Below, piece after piece: positions 29,729 through 38,705 of a stretch of DNA of 58,606 nt (within the stretch, counting starts at the first letter, position 1; each line of letters starts with the position of its first letter). A program made the translations under genes and the position numbers. The stretch spans positions 1 to 58,606 of IMG/VR virus record IMGVR_UViG_3300026528_000001; one strand, 5' to 3'. This DNA comes from a virus. The notes under the pieces were generated by a model. That model was not told the DNA's origin. It made no database searches and was given only the letters and a program-made list of their open reading frames with translations.

Positions 29729-30826
29729 ATGAAATTCAAGCTTCTCTTCCTTCTCGTCCTCCTCACGCCCTTGCGGGCTTACTCACAGATGGGCATCGCC
29801 CGCGGCATCGCCCAGGTCCCTGCCCCCCCCACCACCCCATGCTCCCAAGGCGCGGTCCGCTTCGCCCGCTCCACCAACCTCGTCTACCTCTGCGGCCCGA
29901 ATAACACCTGGACCGCCGTGGGCGCCGCCGCGGGCACGGTCACCGGCACGGGTACGGCCAACCAGTTCCCGATCTTCACCGGGACGTCCACCATCGGGAA
30001 CTCCATCCTGACTCAGGGAACCAATCTCCTCGAGCAGAAGGCCACCACGAACCCGCAGACGTTCCGCGTCTACGAAACCACCGCGAATACCGGCAGCGTG
30101 GCTCAGATCCAGGCGCTCTCGACCGCAAACACAGTGCGCTTAGGAAGCAAAATCCTCAACGGCGCCGCCACCGCGCGCGCTACCGAGTGGGGCTACGAGA
30201 ACCAGGCGGGGACCTTTCTGGGCTGGTCCGTTTCAACCTCCGGGCACTTGAACGCTGCCGGCACCAATCTTGAGATCGGGAATACCAACGCTCCGAAGGC
30301 GCTCTACCTCGGCGGGACCAACGGGCAGGGTTTGTTGAACTTCAACGGGACGACCGCCGGAACACTTACAATTGCCGCCCCGGCGTCGATCACAAGTTAC
30401 ACGCTGACTTGGCCTGCCGCCGTGGGTGCCGCGAATACATTCGTCAAGACGGACGCGAGCGGGAATCTCAGCTACTCGAACACGTTCAATCAGCCCATTC
30501 TGCGCGGCATTGCCACCGCCACACTAACCGACGCCGCCACCATCGCCACGGACGCCTCTCTCGGCAATCACTTCCGGGTCACACTCGCAGGCAACCGGAC
30601 TCTAGGAAACCCGACCAACGCCACGGATGGGCAGAAAATCGTGTGGGAAGTGATTCAGGACTCGACAGGGAGCCGCACTCTTTCATTTGACACCCAGTTT
30701 GCCTTTGGTTCGGATGTCGCCAGTTGCATTGTTTCCACCACCGCGAGCAAGCGAGATTTCATTGGGGCCATATACAATTCGACAGCCACGAAGTGGTACG
30801 TCACAAGTTGTGTCAGGGGGTACTGA
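29729..30826 (+). CDS. Fibre-like protein with N-terminal signal peptide (365 residues)
   Basis: The first 20 residues (MKFKLLFLLVLLTPLRAYSQ) are a standard Sec signal peptide. The body is Gly/Thr/Asn/Ala-rich with fibre-type repeats (GTVTGTGTANQFPIFTGTS; APASITSYTLTWPAAVG) and a C-terminal beta module (DGQKIVWEVIQDSTGSRTLS) typical of tail-fibre ends. A fibre assembled inside the cell should not need export, so this is either secreted or displayed, or the signal has another use. Confidence 0.7.
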   Translation: MKFKLLFLLVLLTPLRAYSQMGIARGIAQVPAPPTTPCSQGAVRFARSTNLVYLCGPNNTWTAVGAAAGTVTGTGTANQFPIFTGTSTIGNSILTQGTNLLEQKATTNPQTFRVYETTANTGSVAQIQALSTANTVRLGSKILNGAATARATEWGYENQAGTFLGWSVSTSGHLNAAGTNLEIGNTNAPKALYLGGTNGQGLLNFNGTTAGTLTIAAPASITSYTLTWPAAVGAANTFVKTDASGNLSYSNTFNQPILRGIATATLTDAATIATDASLGNHFRVTLAGNRTLGNPTNATDGQKIVWEVIQDSTGSRTLSFDTQFAFGSDVASCIVSTTASKRDFIGAIYNSTATKWYVTSCVRGY

Positions 30827-31447
30827 ATGCTAAGACGCAAACTCCTCGCCACCGTCCTTTCCGCCATTCTCGCCTTCCCGCCGCTCTTCCTCTTCGGCTC
30901 AGTCACGAAGATCACTTACGGCACCTCGACCGCTATCACTTGCACACTGGCCTCTCTTGCCCAGGCAGCCGCTCGTGAGAGCACCGCCGTGGACAATACC
31001 TCGAACCTCTTCCTTGACGTTCTGGTCTACGTGGCGGTCACGTTGCAAAGCGGCTCGCCAGCCTCGGACAAGCAGATCGTCATCTATGCCTACGGCAGTG
31101 AGGATGGGACTAACTACACAGACAACGCCACCGGGACCGACGCGGCTGTCACGCTTCGCATTCCCGCCAATTTCCGCGTGATCGGCGTTATCGCCACGCC
31201 TGATTCCGGGTCTCTTCTTTACAAGAGTCACCCTATGAGTATTGCCGCGGCCTTCGGCGGCGTTATGCCACGCAAGTGGGGCATTGTTGTGGAAAACCGG
31301 ACCAATATCACGTTCAACGCAACCGAGAACACGCACACGAAAAGCTACACAGGCATCACGCTCACTACTGTCGAGACCCGTCCTCTCACGCTTCCGTTCA
31401 CGGATGGGGAGCCGCAATACCCAATCGAACTGCTGAGGGTCGCATGA
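30827..31447 (+). CDS. Conserved phage structural-type protein with signal-like N-terminus (206 residues)
   Basis: From about residue 30, TYGTSTAITCTLASLAQAAA, then YAYGSEDGTNYTDNATGTDA and MSIAAAFGGVMPRKWGIVVE match a beta-rich family common in phage capsid or tail modules. The N-terminus MLRRKLLATVLSAILAFPP is basic and then hydrophobic, like a signal peptide or membrane anchor. The family normally starts near residue 26, so the leader looks added. Confidence 0.68.
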   Translation: MLRRKLLATVLSAILAFPPLFLFGSVTKITYGTSTAITCTLASLAQAAARESTAVDNTSNLFLDVLVYVAVTLQSGSPASDKQIVIYAYGSEDGTNYTDNATGTDAAVTLRIPANFRVIGVIATPDSGSLLYKSHPMSIAAAFGGVMPRKWGIVVENRTNITFNATENTHTKSYTGITLTTVETRPLTLPFTDGEPQYPIELLRVA

Positions 31448-32370
31448 AGAAGGCTTTTGTTCTGATCTTCATCCTTCTTACTCTGACGGGATGCCCCAGG
31501 AAACTTCAGGCTCAGGCTCTGCGCAAGGGATGGGGAAACACAAAGCCGCCGATCGGGACGCAACTCCGAATCGGATACCCCTGGTCTGTGGGCTTGCGGA
31601 TTGCCGTGGTGTTCAACGGGCTCCAGATCAGCGTGGGTTCCGCCGGCGGAAATCAGGTGATCAATTACGGCACTTGGCCGGTGGGCCCGGTAACTCTCGG
31701 TTCCACCACATCGGCGGGCCCTCGATTAAGCGGGCCCGATCAGGTGACCCCGACTATTGCCAGGAAAGGCGGCGGCAGGCGTGTGGTTCTTTCCGATGTC
31801 TCCTACAGGGTGCAGTTTGACAATTCCAATATGATACCAACCGGCGGCGGGACTACCATCCTGATGGGGCACCAGAAGACGGACACGACAGCGCGCGCCG
31901 CGATTGGGTTCTCCACGGGCAGCACCGCCGCAGCCTACTGTAATGCGCTTATCCGCTACACTGGCCTTGGGACGCAGTTCTACTACGGAGGCGCCGTCGA
32001 GACGGCAAGTCTTGTCACTTGGGTGACGCCATCTGGGAATGCCGACGACGATGACATCTGGGCCTTCTCGACGGGTCCGCGCGGTATGGAGATCTGGAAA
32101 AACGGCGTCATCGGGGCAAGCAATAGCGCCGATCCAACAAGGTCAGCAAGCACAGATCCCTTCACGATCGGGAGTCCATCGGGTACCGATAGCGATCTTG
32201 TGATCCGGGATTTTTTCTATCTCTGGGCGCGTCAACTGACCACAACCGAGATCGCCTACTTGAGCAAATTCCCGTTTGACGTCTTCACGCCGCCTCCCAA
32301 CTGGCTGTCTGTCTTTGCGGCATCTGCGGCAGGTGGTAACTTCACGACCTTCCACGGGGGCGGGAAATGA
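31444..32370 (+). CDS. LamG-like protein with lipoprotein signal (308 residues)
   Basis: MKKAFVLIFILLTLTGC ends in a lipobox with Cys17 as the expected lipidation site. The body is a concanavalin/LamG-type beta sandwich, with SDLVIRDFFYLWARQLTTTE giving the characteristic late strand and helix. LamG domains bind sugars and occur in phage adhesion modules. As a lipoprotein it would sit in the host membrane rather than in the virion. Starts at an ATGA overlap. Confidence 0.72.
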   Translation: MKKAFVLIFILLTLTGCPRKLQAQALRKGWGNTKPPIGTQLRIGYPWSVGLRIAVVFNGLQISVGSAGGNQVINYGTWPVGPVTLGSTTSAGPRLSGPDQVTPTIARKGGGRRVVLSDVSYRVQFDNSNMIPTGGGTTILMGHQKTDTTARAAIGFSTGSTAAAYCNALIRYTGLGTQFYYGGAVETASLVTWVTPSGNADDDDIWAFSTGPRGMEIWKNGVIGASNSADPTRSASTDPFTIGSPSGTDSDLVIRDFFYLWARQLTTTEIAYLSKFPFDVFTPPPNWLSVFAASAAGGNFTTFHGGGK

Positions 32371-32993
32371 AACGAATCACTCTCGCGATAATCCTTACGC
32401 TCATCCTCGCCTTGGACACCGTGGCGTCTACCAGTTGGTCGATCTGGCCCAAGACTTCCACCAAGGTGAAAGTCTCCGGCACGGACGTCTACTTCGACTT
32501 CCCGGCACCGCCCGACACGGCCAATTACCTGCTCAAGCCGTTCACGACTCCGATCTTCTCTTCAGTCACGGCTTCCTTCAGTCTGACCATGGACCCGGGC
32601 GCCTTCTTCACTTGGTGCGGCGCCCCGTGTGGCAACCCGTGTCCTGATCCGGCAAAGACCCGGCTTTATCTCGAACAACTGGATCCTCCCACATGCGATT
32701 GGAACGACCCCGAAACGCCGTGCCAATACCATCGATGGTGGAGCAATCCCGTCTCCCAGGAACTAGTAGCCGGAGATTTCATGCTGGCGGTGCCGCTCAC
32801 TCCCGACCAGTGGTCGAGCGTCTACGGACGGTTCGGGACTTATGACGCAACGGCGATGGCGGCGTTTTACACGGCGCTACAGAACCTCAATCGGATCGGC
32901 ATGTCCTTTGGCGGCGGATGCTTTTTCGGGCATGGCGTGAGCGTGGCTGGGGGCAACGCCCGCTTCACGCTCCACTCGTACACAGCACAGTGA
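32367..32993 (+). CDS. Exported Cys-rich protein of unknown function (208 residues)
   Basis: MKRITLAIILTLILALDTVA is a Sec signal peptide. The mature part has several cysteines (TWCGAPCGNPCPD, TCDWNDPETPC), fitting disulfides outside the cytoplasm, and aromatic beta regions. ATGA overlap with the lipoprotein gene suggests that the two are made together. No family recognised. Confidence 0.65.
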   Translation: MKRITLAIILTLILALDTVASTSWSIWPKTSTKVKVSGTDVYFDFPAPPDTANYLLKPFTTPIFSSVTASFSLTMDPGAFFTWCGAPCGNPCPDPAKTRLYLEQLDPPTCDWNDPETPCQYHRWWSNPVSQELVAGDFMLAVPLTPDQWSSVYGRFGTYDATAMAAFYTALQNLNRIGMSFGGGCFFGHGVSVAGGNARFTLHSYTAQ

Positions 32994-32996
32994 GTG

Positions 32997-33281
32997 ATGG
33001 AATGGACCATAGTACTTGTGGCGTTACTCTCCATGTTTGGCCTTGGCGTGCTGGTTGGCTGGCTCCTGCGCGGCGACACAAAGTCAGAAACGTCAGTGAC
33101 CCTGGCAGCGGACATCCGGGAGAAAAAGTCCCAACTGGCTCTTCTCACTCTCCGGGAACTTGTGGACGTGGTTACCGTGATCCCGTGGCAGGACAATCAC
33201 GAAGACGTGGAGCACAGCGTGGAGCGTGCCGCCAAGATAATCAACAGGCTCAGGCTGCTCCAGGAGGAGAATCAAAAGTGA
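32997..33281 (+). CDS. Membrane-anchored protein with coiled coil (94 residues)
   Basis: A single N-terminal membrane segment (TIVLVALLSMFGLGVLVGWL) followed by charged helices (REKKSQLALLTLRELVDVV). A GTG one codon earlier is equally possible. It follows the exported-protein genes and may act with them at the inner membrane. Confidence 0.62.
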   Translation: MEWTIVLVALLSMFGLGVLVGWLLRGDTKSETSVTLAADIREKKSQLALLTLRELVDVVTVIPWQDNHEDVEHSVERAAKIINRLRLLQEENQK

Positions 33282-33323
33282 ATTGTTTTCCTACACTCTT
33301 GTGTCGTATAAGGTAAGGCCAGG

Positions 33324-33521
33324 ATGGCTGAGTCAAAGTCGGACAAGATCACCGAGTCAGTCGGCAAGGAACTCAAAGATAATCCGCCCGCGATTCTGGC
33401 CTCCACGAAACGGAAGTTCGGCGCCGCGCGGGCCGAGAGTCAGCGCCGTGCTATCCTACTCTCCAAAGCTCGTCGCATGGGCGCTCGTATTCCGAAACCA
33501 AAAAGCATGAAGGAGTACTAA
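33324..33521 (+). CDS. Small basic phage protein (65 residues)
   Basis: MAESKSDKITESVGKELKDN, then PAILASTKRKFGAARAESQ and ILLSKARRMGARIPKP, matches a short basic family found in phage structural modules. Function unknown; DNA or RNA binding is possible. Confidence 0.65.
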   Translation: MAESKSDKITESVGKELKDNPPAILASTKRKFGAARAESQRRAILLSKARRMGARIPKPKSMKEY

Positions 33522-33525
33522 AACC

Positions 33526-33687
33526 ATGGCAGGCAGTCTAGTCAAAGGTCCCGCAAACTCACCCGCCTCTCCGGGAGGACACAGGGGTTTGCGTGGCAAA
33601 GGCGGGCGCAGGTCTACAGGTAAAAAGGGATTCATGAACACTCCGGCGCAGGCCCCACAGAAGGGCTTCGGGTCCAAGAAAGGCTGA
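33526..33687 (+). CDS. Small basic Gly-rich protein (53 residues)
   Basis: The sequence is disordered and basic, with GGHRGLRGKGGRRSTGKKG in the middle and FGSKKG at the end. It lies four bases after the previous stop and five before the next start. Its composition suggests DNA or capsid binding. Confidence 0.5.
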   Translation: MAGSLVKGPANSPASPGGHRGLRGKGGRRSTGKKGFMNTPAQAPQKGFGSKKG

Positions 33688-33692
33688 GTTAC

Positions 33693-34133
33693 ATGCCTGT
33701 TATCCACCCTCCCATGGACCGCTCCGGCGTGGACCTCGACAACCCGCCGCCTTCGCCGTCCGGGACACCCGTGAAGCCTCCCGGTCTCCTGCAGGGTCTG
33801 GCCGGCCGCGGACCCGCACCGTCATTCCAGGGACCGGGCATGGGACCCATGGGCAGTTCGCCTCAGACACTTGTCCTCTCCGAACTTATGAGTGTGGAGA
33901 ACAGTCTCAAGCGCATTGCCACGGTCCTTCCGGGAACCATCTCGGCAATCGGCCCAATGATCGACGCTCTCCGTCAAAGCATCCCGCGCGCCCTGGCGGA
34001 ATCGGGCGCTGGTCAGCAGTCCCCTGCCCTCGCAGCTCCGCCTGTGCCGGGCCAGGGCATGATCCCACCGCCTGTTCCCGCGGTCCCGCTCCCAGCGATG
34101 GGGCCGCAATTGGGGCAGGCATTCATGGGTTAA
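33693..34133 (+). CDS. Pro/Gly-rich protein, possible scaffold partner (146 residues)
   Basis: Low-complexity Pro-rich ends surround a central helix (LVLSELMSVENSLKRIATVL through IDALRQSIPRALAES). Proteins of this type often accompany capsid scaffolds, and this one directly precedes the scaffold gene. Function inferred from place and composition only. Confidence 0.55.
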   Translation: MPVIHPPMDRSGVDLDNPPPSPSGTPVKPPGLLQGLAGRGPAPSFQGPGMGPMGSSPQTLVLSELMSVENSLKRIATVLPGTISAIGPMIDALRQSIPRALAESGAGQQSPALAAPPVPGQGMIPPPVPAVPLPAMGPQLGQAFMG

Positions 34134-34212
34134 AAACCAAATCTTCCAGGCGTTAGGCCACAAAGAGGCTTCGCCTTCTGAGAGGCAGACGCTAGGGAAA
34201 GAGGCAAAACCA
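34134..34212. other. Gap with imperfect hairpin, weakly similar to copy B
   Basis: AGAGGCTTCGCCTTCTGAGA resembles AGAGGCGAAGCCTCTGAGAA in palindromic copy B and folds into an imperfect hairpin, but both conserved arms of the element are missing. It may be a decayed copy or chance. Confidence 0.25.
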
Positions 34213-35031
34213 ATGGCAACCGACACATCCAACCTCCAAGCCTACTGGCAGGAGCTCGCCAAGCGTGCGGGTCTTCCTGAGGACAAGGCCAAACTGGTTT
34301 CAGACGCTCTTGCCGACGAGACCGTGCAGAAGACCTTCCGCGAGGGCTTCCGTGCGATGCCGGACTACAGTCGTGATCTTGATTCTGTCCGGGACCGCAC
34401 GAGAAAGGAAACCGGCGAGGCGGTGAAGTCTTACTATGACAAGTGGTACGCCACAGAGGCGCTTCCGGTTCTGACTAGTAAGGCAAAGGAGGCGGCCGAT
34501 TACAAGGCGTCACTGGACCGCTACCGCCAAGCCTACGGTGACCTTGACGGCGACAATGGCAACCGGCAGCAGATCATTACCCCGGCTTCGGGCGATTTCC
34601 TCTCCAAGGCCGAATTCACGGAGTATATGCGCTCCCGGGAGCAGGCGGAGATCAATGTCCTCAAGGCCGGTCTTACCGCTGCTTCCCATCACATGCACGT
34701 CTTCGGGAAACCTCTCGACGTGGACGCGGTTCTCAAGACCGCGGCCGAGAAAGGTCTGACCTTCGACGAGGCCTACCGCCAGTATGTGGCGCCGGAACTC
34801 GAGAAGAAGACGCAGGAGACTCGTGCCGCTGAATTGAAGGCTGCCCGCGAAGAGGGCGCTCGTGACGCTCTCTCACGTCACAAGATCCCGGTGGACGCCG
34901 GTCCCAAGGAATTTCACCCCTTCTTCGACCGCGAGGTTTCAGACGGCAAGACGCCTCCACCCACCGAGCGCGACTCCATGGCCGCGTTCGTCGAAGGGTG
35001 GTACGAAGCGGCAGAGAAACAGCAGAAGTAA
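34213..35031 (+). CDS. Scaffolding protein (272 residues)
   Basis: A charged, helical protein placed directly before the major capsid gene, as usual for scaffolds. It opens with helices (NLQAYWQELAKRAGLPEDKA), has an acidic centre and a long Lys/Glu/Ala-rich helix (ELEKKTQETRAAELKAAREE). The C-terminus (SMAAFVEGWYEAAEKQQK) could bind the capsid shell. Confidence 0.72.
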   Translation: MATDTSNLQAYWQELAKRAGLPEDKAKLVSDALADETVQKTFREGFRAMPDYSRDLDSVRDRTRKETGEAVKSYYDKWYATEALPVLTSKAKEAADYKASLDRYRQAYGDLDGDNGNRQQIITPASGDFLSKAEFTEYMRSREQAEINVLKAGLTAASHHMHVFGKPLDVDAVLKTAAEKGLTFDEAYRQYVAPELEKKTQETRAAELKAAREEGARDALSRHKIPVDAGPKEFHPFFDREVSDGKTPPPTERDSMAAFVEGWYEAAEKQQK

Positions 35032-35100
35032 GTTCCCCTCGCCAGAGCCAGTCTTCTTCTGTGACTGTCCCTTCCCGAGGGAGAATAGGAGAAGACACGA

Positions 35101-36198
35101 ATGGCTGAATTAGACCAGCTTACAGTCGCAACAAAACGCTACATCCGCAAGACCCCCGCGTTGGTGGACAACGTCTTCAACCGGGATCCCTTCCTGGCCT
35201 ACGCCAAGCTGAACGTCAGGGAAGATTTCACCGGGGGCCGGCTCATTGGGGAAGATTTTGTCTATGACGCGCTGATCGGCGGGTTCTATCAGAAAGGCAA
35301 GGAATTCGACGTCACCGAGAAGCAGGTTGAACAGCAGGCGCAGTTTCTCATGAAGTTCGCCGAGGCGGGCGTCACCCTCAGCAAGGAAGACGTGCAGGTT
35401 CTCAACAAGGGGCCCGAGGCGTCCTTCCGCCTGATCGAATCGCGCCTTACCAATGCCTACATGACCATCGGGGCGCATATGGCTATCGCCCTCTACCTCA
35501 ACGGTGTCCGTGCCGGATTCACCCCGTTCTACAACGGCATTGCCGAGGCCCTCAACGACAACTCCACGGTCAGTTGGGACAACAACACCTACTCCACCTA
35601 CGGCGGCATCACGCGTGGCGGGGCAGTGGGCAACGCACTAAACAGTGCCCCGACCAATGTCAATGGAACTATCGAGTACAACACGCTCGAGGAAACCTAC
35701 GGGGACGCGAGCTTCGGGGATGCGGAGTTTGAACCTAATCTGGGTGTGACCACGGTCAAGGGATATTCGTACATCAAAGAGAAGTTTCAGACTCAGCAAA
35801 GATTTAATGACACGCAAGACCCGCGCATCGGGTTCAATGGACTCAAGTTCAACAACGCCACTCTGATCAAGTCGCGCTACGTTCCCGGGTCAGACATCGT
35901 GACCGCCAATACCGACTCGAACAAGATCGCGGTAGCGATGCTCAAGGAAACCTCGGGCAACGTCATCACCGCCTACCCCCCGCTTGCGGTTTCCGCGAGC
36001 GAGACCTTGCTATGGCTGAATTGCAGGAAACCCTTCTTTTTCTTCTACCTGTCGAACGATCCTGAGTTCGGTCTCGGCTTCACGGGGTTCAAGCCCGGGC
36101 AAGGAAACACCAAAATTGTCGGCCAGGTCTTGGCTGCCTCAGCCATCACGTTTCCTGGTCCTCGTTATCACCGCCAGATCCACGGGTTCACCGGCTAG
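35101..36198 (+). CDS. Major capsid protein (365 residues)
   Basis: The position after the scaffold and the sequence pattern support this. DFTGGRLIGEDFVYDALIGG, then EVTLSKED-like strands, a long insert, and a late segment SRYVPGSDIVTANTDSNKIA with FFFFYLSNDPEFGLGFTGFK are typical of HK97-fold capsid proteins of podovirus-like phages. AGGAG precedes the ATG. Two hairpins follow the gene. Confidence 0.78.
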   Translation: MAELDQLTVATKRYIRKTPALVDNVFNRDPFLAYAKLNVREDFTGGRLIGEDFVYDALIGGFYQKGKEFDVTEKQVEQQAQFLMKFAEAGVTLSKEDVQVLNKGPEASFRLIESRLTNAYMTIGAHMAIALYLNGVRAGFTPFYNGIAEALNDNSTVSWDNNTYSTYGGITRGGAVGNALNSAPTNVNGTIEYNTLEETYGDASFGDAEFEPNLGVTTVKGYSYIKEKFQTQQRFNDTQDPRIGFNGLKFNNATLIKSRYVPGSDIVTANTDSNKIAVAMLKETSGNVITAYPPLAVSASETLLWLNCRKPFFFFYLSNDPEFGLGFTGFKPGQGNTKIVGQVLAASAITFPGPRYHRQIHGFTG

Positions 36199-36237
36199 GG
36201 AGCTGCGCCCCCTAGGGACCCCGGCCAAAAGCCGGGG
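36195..36237 (+). terminator. Tandem hairpins after the capsid gene
   Basis: CTAGGG/CCCTAG (36195-36215) and CCCCGGC/GCCGGGG (36219-36237, loop CAAAA) are adjacent. No T-run follows, but hairpins after a capsid gene often reduce readthrough or protect the mRNA 3' end. Confidence 0.45.
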
Positions 36238-36257
36238 CTAAAGAAAGGAGACATTAG

Positions 36258-36776
36258 ATGCCAAATACCAAGATCCAAACCGTCTACATCTCGACCGGCG
36301 ACCCCGACACGATGAACGCGAGTGAACTCTACAAACCAGGGGAACTGGGCGCGGTGTTCGACTTCGCCGGAAGCCGCCGGTATCAACTTGTTCAGCTCGA
36401 CTCCGGGGTCGTGGCCGCCAATACCACAGGTGTGGTGGCAGCCACGCAACTGGCTTACTGGAAGGACAAGTCCACGTATCTCGTGACCAATGACCTGCGC
36501 TTCTCGCAGCGCAACCTCGTGGCCGGGGTTTTCCGTGTGGCCCTCACCGCCGGCTATTACGGCTGCATTCTGAAGAAGGGCAAGTCCATCAACGTCAAGG
36601 CAGCCTCGGCCACCTATGCGGACGGGGATGTCATGATCGCCAATTCCGGCACCGCAGCCGACGCGGTCAACATCGCCGCCGGCACGGCGCCTACTTACCT
36701 TCCCATCGGCGTGGCTCGCGGAGCGAGGTCGGGCAGCGTGGTTCCCACGGACGTGGACATTCCTGACGTGATCTAA
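36258..36776 (+). CDS. Capsid-associated/decoration-type protein (172 residues)
   Basis: Beta-rich and Ala/Gly-rich, with ELGAVFDFAGSRRYQLVQLD and YYGCILKKGKSINVKAAS. It follows the capsid gene and resembles phage head decoration or completion proteins in place and composition. AAAGGAG precedes the ATG. Confidence 0.62.
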   Translation: MPNTKIQTVYISTGDPDTMNASELYKPGELGAVFDFAGSRRYQLVQLDSGVVAANTTGVVAATQLAYWKDKSTYLVTNDLRFSQRNLVAGVFRVALTAGYYGCILKKGKSINVKAASATYADGDVMIANSGTAADAVNIAAGTAPTYLPIGVARGARSGSVVPTDVDIPDVI

Positions 36777-36789
36777 AGGGAGGAAGCCT

Positions 36790-37038
36790 ATGGCAGCAGT
36801 GACGGTCAACCGCCGGCGCGCCTTTGTCTCTGGCAACATGCGCGAGGTTGTGGCCAACGTCTCGGTCGCCGCGGACGGAGACACTTTCAATACCCAGCTC
36901 CGGCGCATCGAGGCCGTGGCCGCTACTCCATCACAGTCTTCAGCCACCCAGGTAGGCTGTACTATCTCAGGGGGTACGGTCACTTTCAAAGTGGGTGGCG
37001 CTGAGGCTAACGTTCTGGTCCGGGTTGTGGGACAATAA
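36790..37038 (+). CDS. Small structural-type protein (82 residues)
   Basis: RRRAFVSGNMREVVANVSVA and a Thr/Gly-rich beta end (GGTVTFKVGGAEANVLVR) look like a small beta-sandwich head protein. GGGAGG precedes the ATG. Confidence 0.6.
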   Translation: MAAVTVNRRRAFVSGNMREVVANVSVAADGDTFNTQLRRIEAVAATPSQSSATQVGCTISGGTVTFKVGGAEANVLVRVVGQ

Positions 37039-37177
37039 GCATCGCCTGTTTCCAAGCCTGGACCAGGACGAAGCAGGTAAGGGGACGGGCAGGGTAAGAG
37101 GGGGGAACCCAGGGGGTGGATGCTCCTTCGACACTCTGGCTTCTTGCTCTGTCCTCCCGTCCCTTTAGTATGGGAAT
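37039..37177. other. Structured gap before the connector gene
   Basis: AAGGGGACGGG (37079-37089) can pair with CCCGTCCCTT (37156-37165) with one bulged G, closing a long hairpin. The loop contains CCCAGGGGGTGGATGC, weakly like the left arm of the palindromic element. No gene is seen. Confidence 0.35.
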
Positions 37178-38131
37178 TTGGACCTCGCGGAGACGCATGT
37201 GGCCCTGGATACATATCCTGACATCTGGAACCGTGTGCTCCTACGGGTGCCGTCCGCCTCTTCGCTCTTAGCCCAAGATTGGGTCGGGAACGCTTTCCGT
37301 CAAGTGGCTGAGCGTCGGCCCTGGTCCTGGCGGATAAAGCGGCAGCAATTTCTCTTTCCCGCGGTCTACAAGACGGGAACGGTTTCAGTCACATTCGGAT
37401 CAACCACGGTCACAGGATCGGGAACCGCTTTCACTTCCGGGATGGCTGGGCGCCAGTTTCGTGTGGGTCTTCAGGTGCCAATCTACACAATTGTCGCGGT
37501 TCCCGATGCCACAACTCTGACTCTTGACCAAGCTTGGGGCGGGGATGACGCTTCTGGAGTCGGCTTCGAGATTTACTCCGCCTACCAGACGGTGCCGGCC
37601 GATTTCAGCTACTTCCTGACCGTCTGGGATCCCCGTTTCAACTGGCAGCTTCACCGCAACACCACGCAGGAGGAATTGAACTGGTACGACGCGCAGCGGG
37701 CAAACCAGGCGTCCTCTTCCTACTGTGTCGTCAGTTGCGACTACGATCAGACCACCACACCGCCGCGGCCTCGTTACGAGCTATGGCCGCACATGAAGGC
37801 GCAGTATTGCTATCCGTACCTTTACATCGCCCGCCCGGCAGATCTCGCGGATTCTGGCGCGCAACTGCCTTTCTATTTGTCAGGTGATGTACTGCTGGAG
37901 ATGGCTCTGGCCGAGGCGGCCCGCTGGCCTGGCCCATCGCGGGACAAGCCCAGCCAGTACTATTCGCTGGCTCTGGCCATGATGCATGAGCGGCGGGCGG
38001 AGAGAAGGATCGTTGAGATGGAGCGCAATGACGACGAGACGTTTGAGGCGGATGTGAAGTACGCCATGAACCTGCCGTTTTCGCCGTGGCCCTTTGACTC
38101 GAACTGGATCCAGAGCCATGCGCTGGGATAG
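37178..38131 (+). CDS. Head-tail connector/adaptor-type protein (317 residues)
   Basis: The C-terminal half is helical (LLEMALAEAARWPGPSRDKP, SLALAMMHERRAERRIVEME), as in adaptor proteins. The middle has an Ig-like or beta-barrel insert (GTVSVTFGSTTVTGSGTAFT). The start is uncertain: TTG 37178 opens the frame, but GTG 37199 has a better CGGAG spacing and gives 310 residues. Confidence 0.62.
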   Translation: MDLAETHVALDTYPDIWNRVLLRVPSASSLLAQDWVGNAFRQVAERRPWSWRIKRQQFLFPAVYKTGTVSVTFGSTTVTGSGTAFTSGMAGRQFRVGLQVPIYTIVAVPDATTLTLDQAWGGDDASGVGFEIYSAYQTVPADFSYFLTVWDPRFNWQLHRNTTQEELNWYDAQRANQASSSYCVVSCDYDQTTTPPRPRYELWPHMKAQYCYPYLYIARPADLADSGAQLPFYLSGDVLLEMALAEAARWPGPSRDKPSQYYSLALAMMHERRAERRIVEMERNDDETFEADVKYAMNLPFSPWPFDSNWIQSHALG

Positions 38132-38147
38132 GCGAGGAACTTGGACT

Positions 38148-38220
38148 GATGCCATGGTCTGTCGTGGTCGTGGCATCTAAGGCCGCTCCGGTTTTTCTTT
38201 GTCGGATTTCCGGGGCGGCC
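38148..38220 (+). terminator. Two hairpins between structural genes
   Basis: GATGCCA/TGGCATC (38148-38177) is followed by GGCCGCTCCGG/CCGGGGCGGCC (38181-38220), an 11-bp stem with one G-T pair. The gap 38132-38246 has no gene. The loop of the second hairpin holds TTTTT, and CTTTTC lies downstream, so partial termination is possible. Confidence 0.45.
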
Positions 38221-38246
38221 CACGCGCTTTTCAAAGGAGGGTTTGA

Positions 38247-38486
38247 ATGTCAGTTTTACTTCGTTGCAAGATGAAGGTCCAGTCTCTGGAAGCCGCCAAG
38301 AACGCAGACGGTTCCGTCCACGATGAGCGTATCAAGCTTACTGCTGTCTTGGGCCCGGAGAATGAACCCTGGTCACTGTTCACGCCGTCCGGTGAACTCA
38401 ACATCACTATCACCAATTCGGCGGTGTTCGGGAAACTAAAACAGGACGCCGAGTACTACATCGACATCGTGCCCGTGGAGGGATGA
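38247..38486 (+). CDS. Small phage structural protein (79 residues)
   Basis: MSVLLRCKMKVQSLEAAKNA, then LTAVLGPENEPWSLFTPSGE and LNITITNSAVFGKL, matches a small beta-barrel family common in phage structural modules. AAAGGAGG precedes the ATG. Confidence 0.72.
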   Translation: MSVLLRCKMKVQSLEAAKNADGSVHDERIKLTAVLGPENEPWSLFTPSGELNITITNSAVFGKLKQDAEYYIDIVPVEG

Positions 38487-38489
38487 GAA

Positions 38490-38690
38490 ATGCCAAGCTT
38501 TGACAAGAGTCTGATTCACACCCCGGTGGAGCCCTGCGCCACGCCGCCCAAGAATAACAAGGGGTCAGGTGGCGGGACTTATGACGGGGAGGAAGGGTAT
38601 AAAAAACGTACGCCTTCCCCGGATGCCGCCCCCGAGAAGATCTACGATGATGTGGGTCCGCTTGGGAAGCCTCCCGAAAGATTTCCTTGA
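38490..38690 (+). CDS. Small disordered protein (66 residues)
   Basis: Rich in Pro, Gly and Lys with no predicted structure (PPKNNKGSGGGTYDGEEGYK). It starts three bases after the previous stop. Position suggests a structural or assembly role. Confidence 0.5.
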   Translation: MPSFDKSLIHTPVEPCATPPKNNKGSGGGTYDGEEGYKKRTPSPDAAPEKIYDDVGPLGKPPERFP

Positions 38691-38705
38691 TTCCTGGAGT
38701 GCCGC

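Noticed and set aside
36195-37214. 339-codon antisense frame across two head genes
   Set aside because: It covers two good plus-strand genes and a structured gap; no start signal or recognisable domain.
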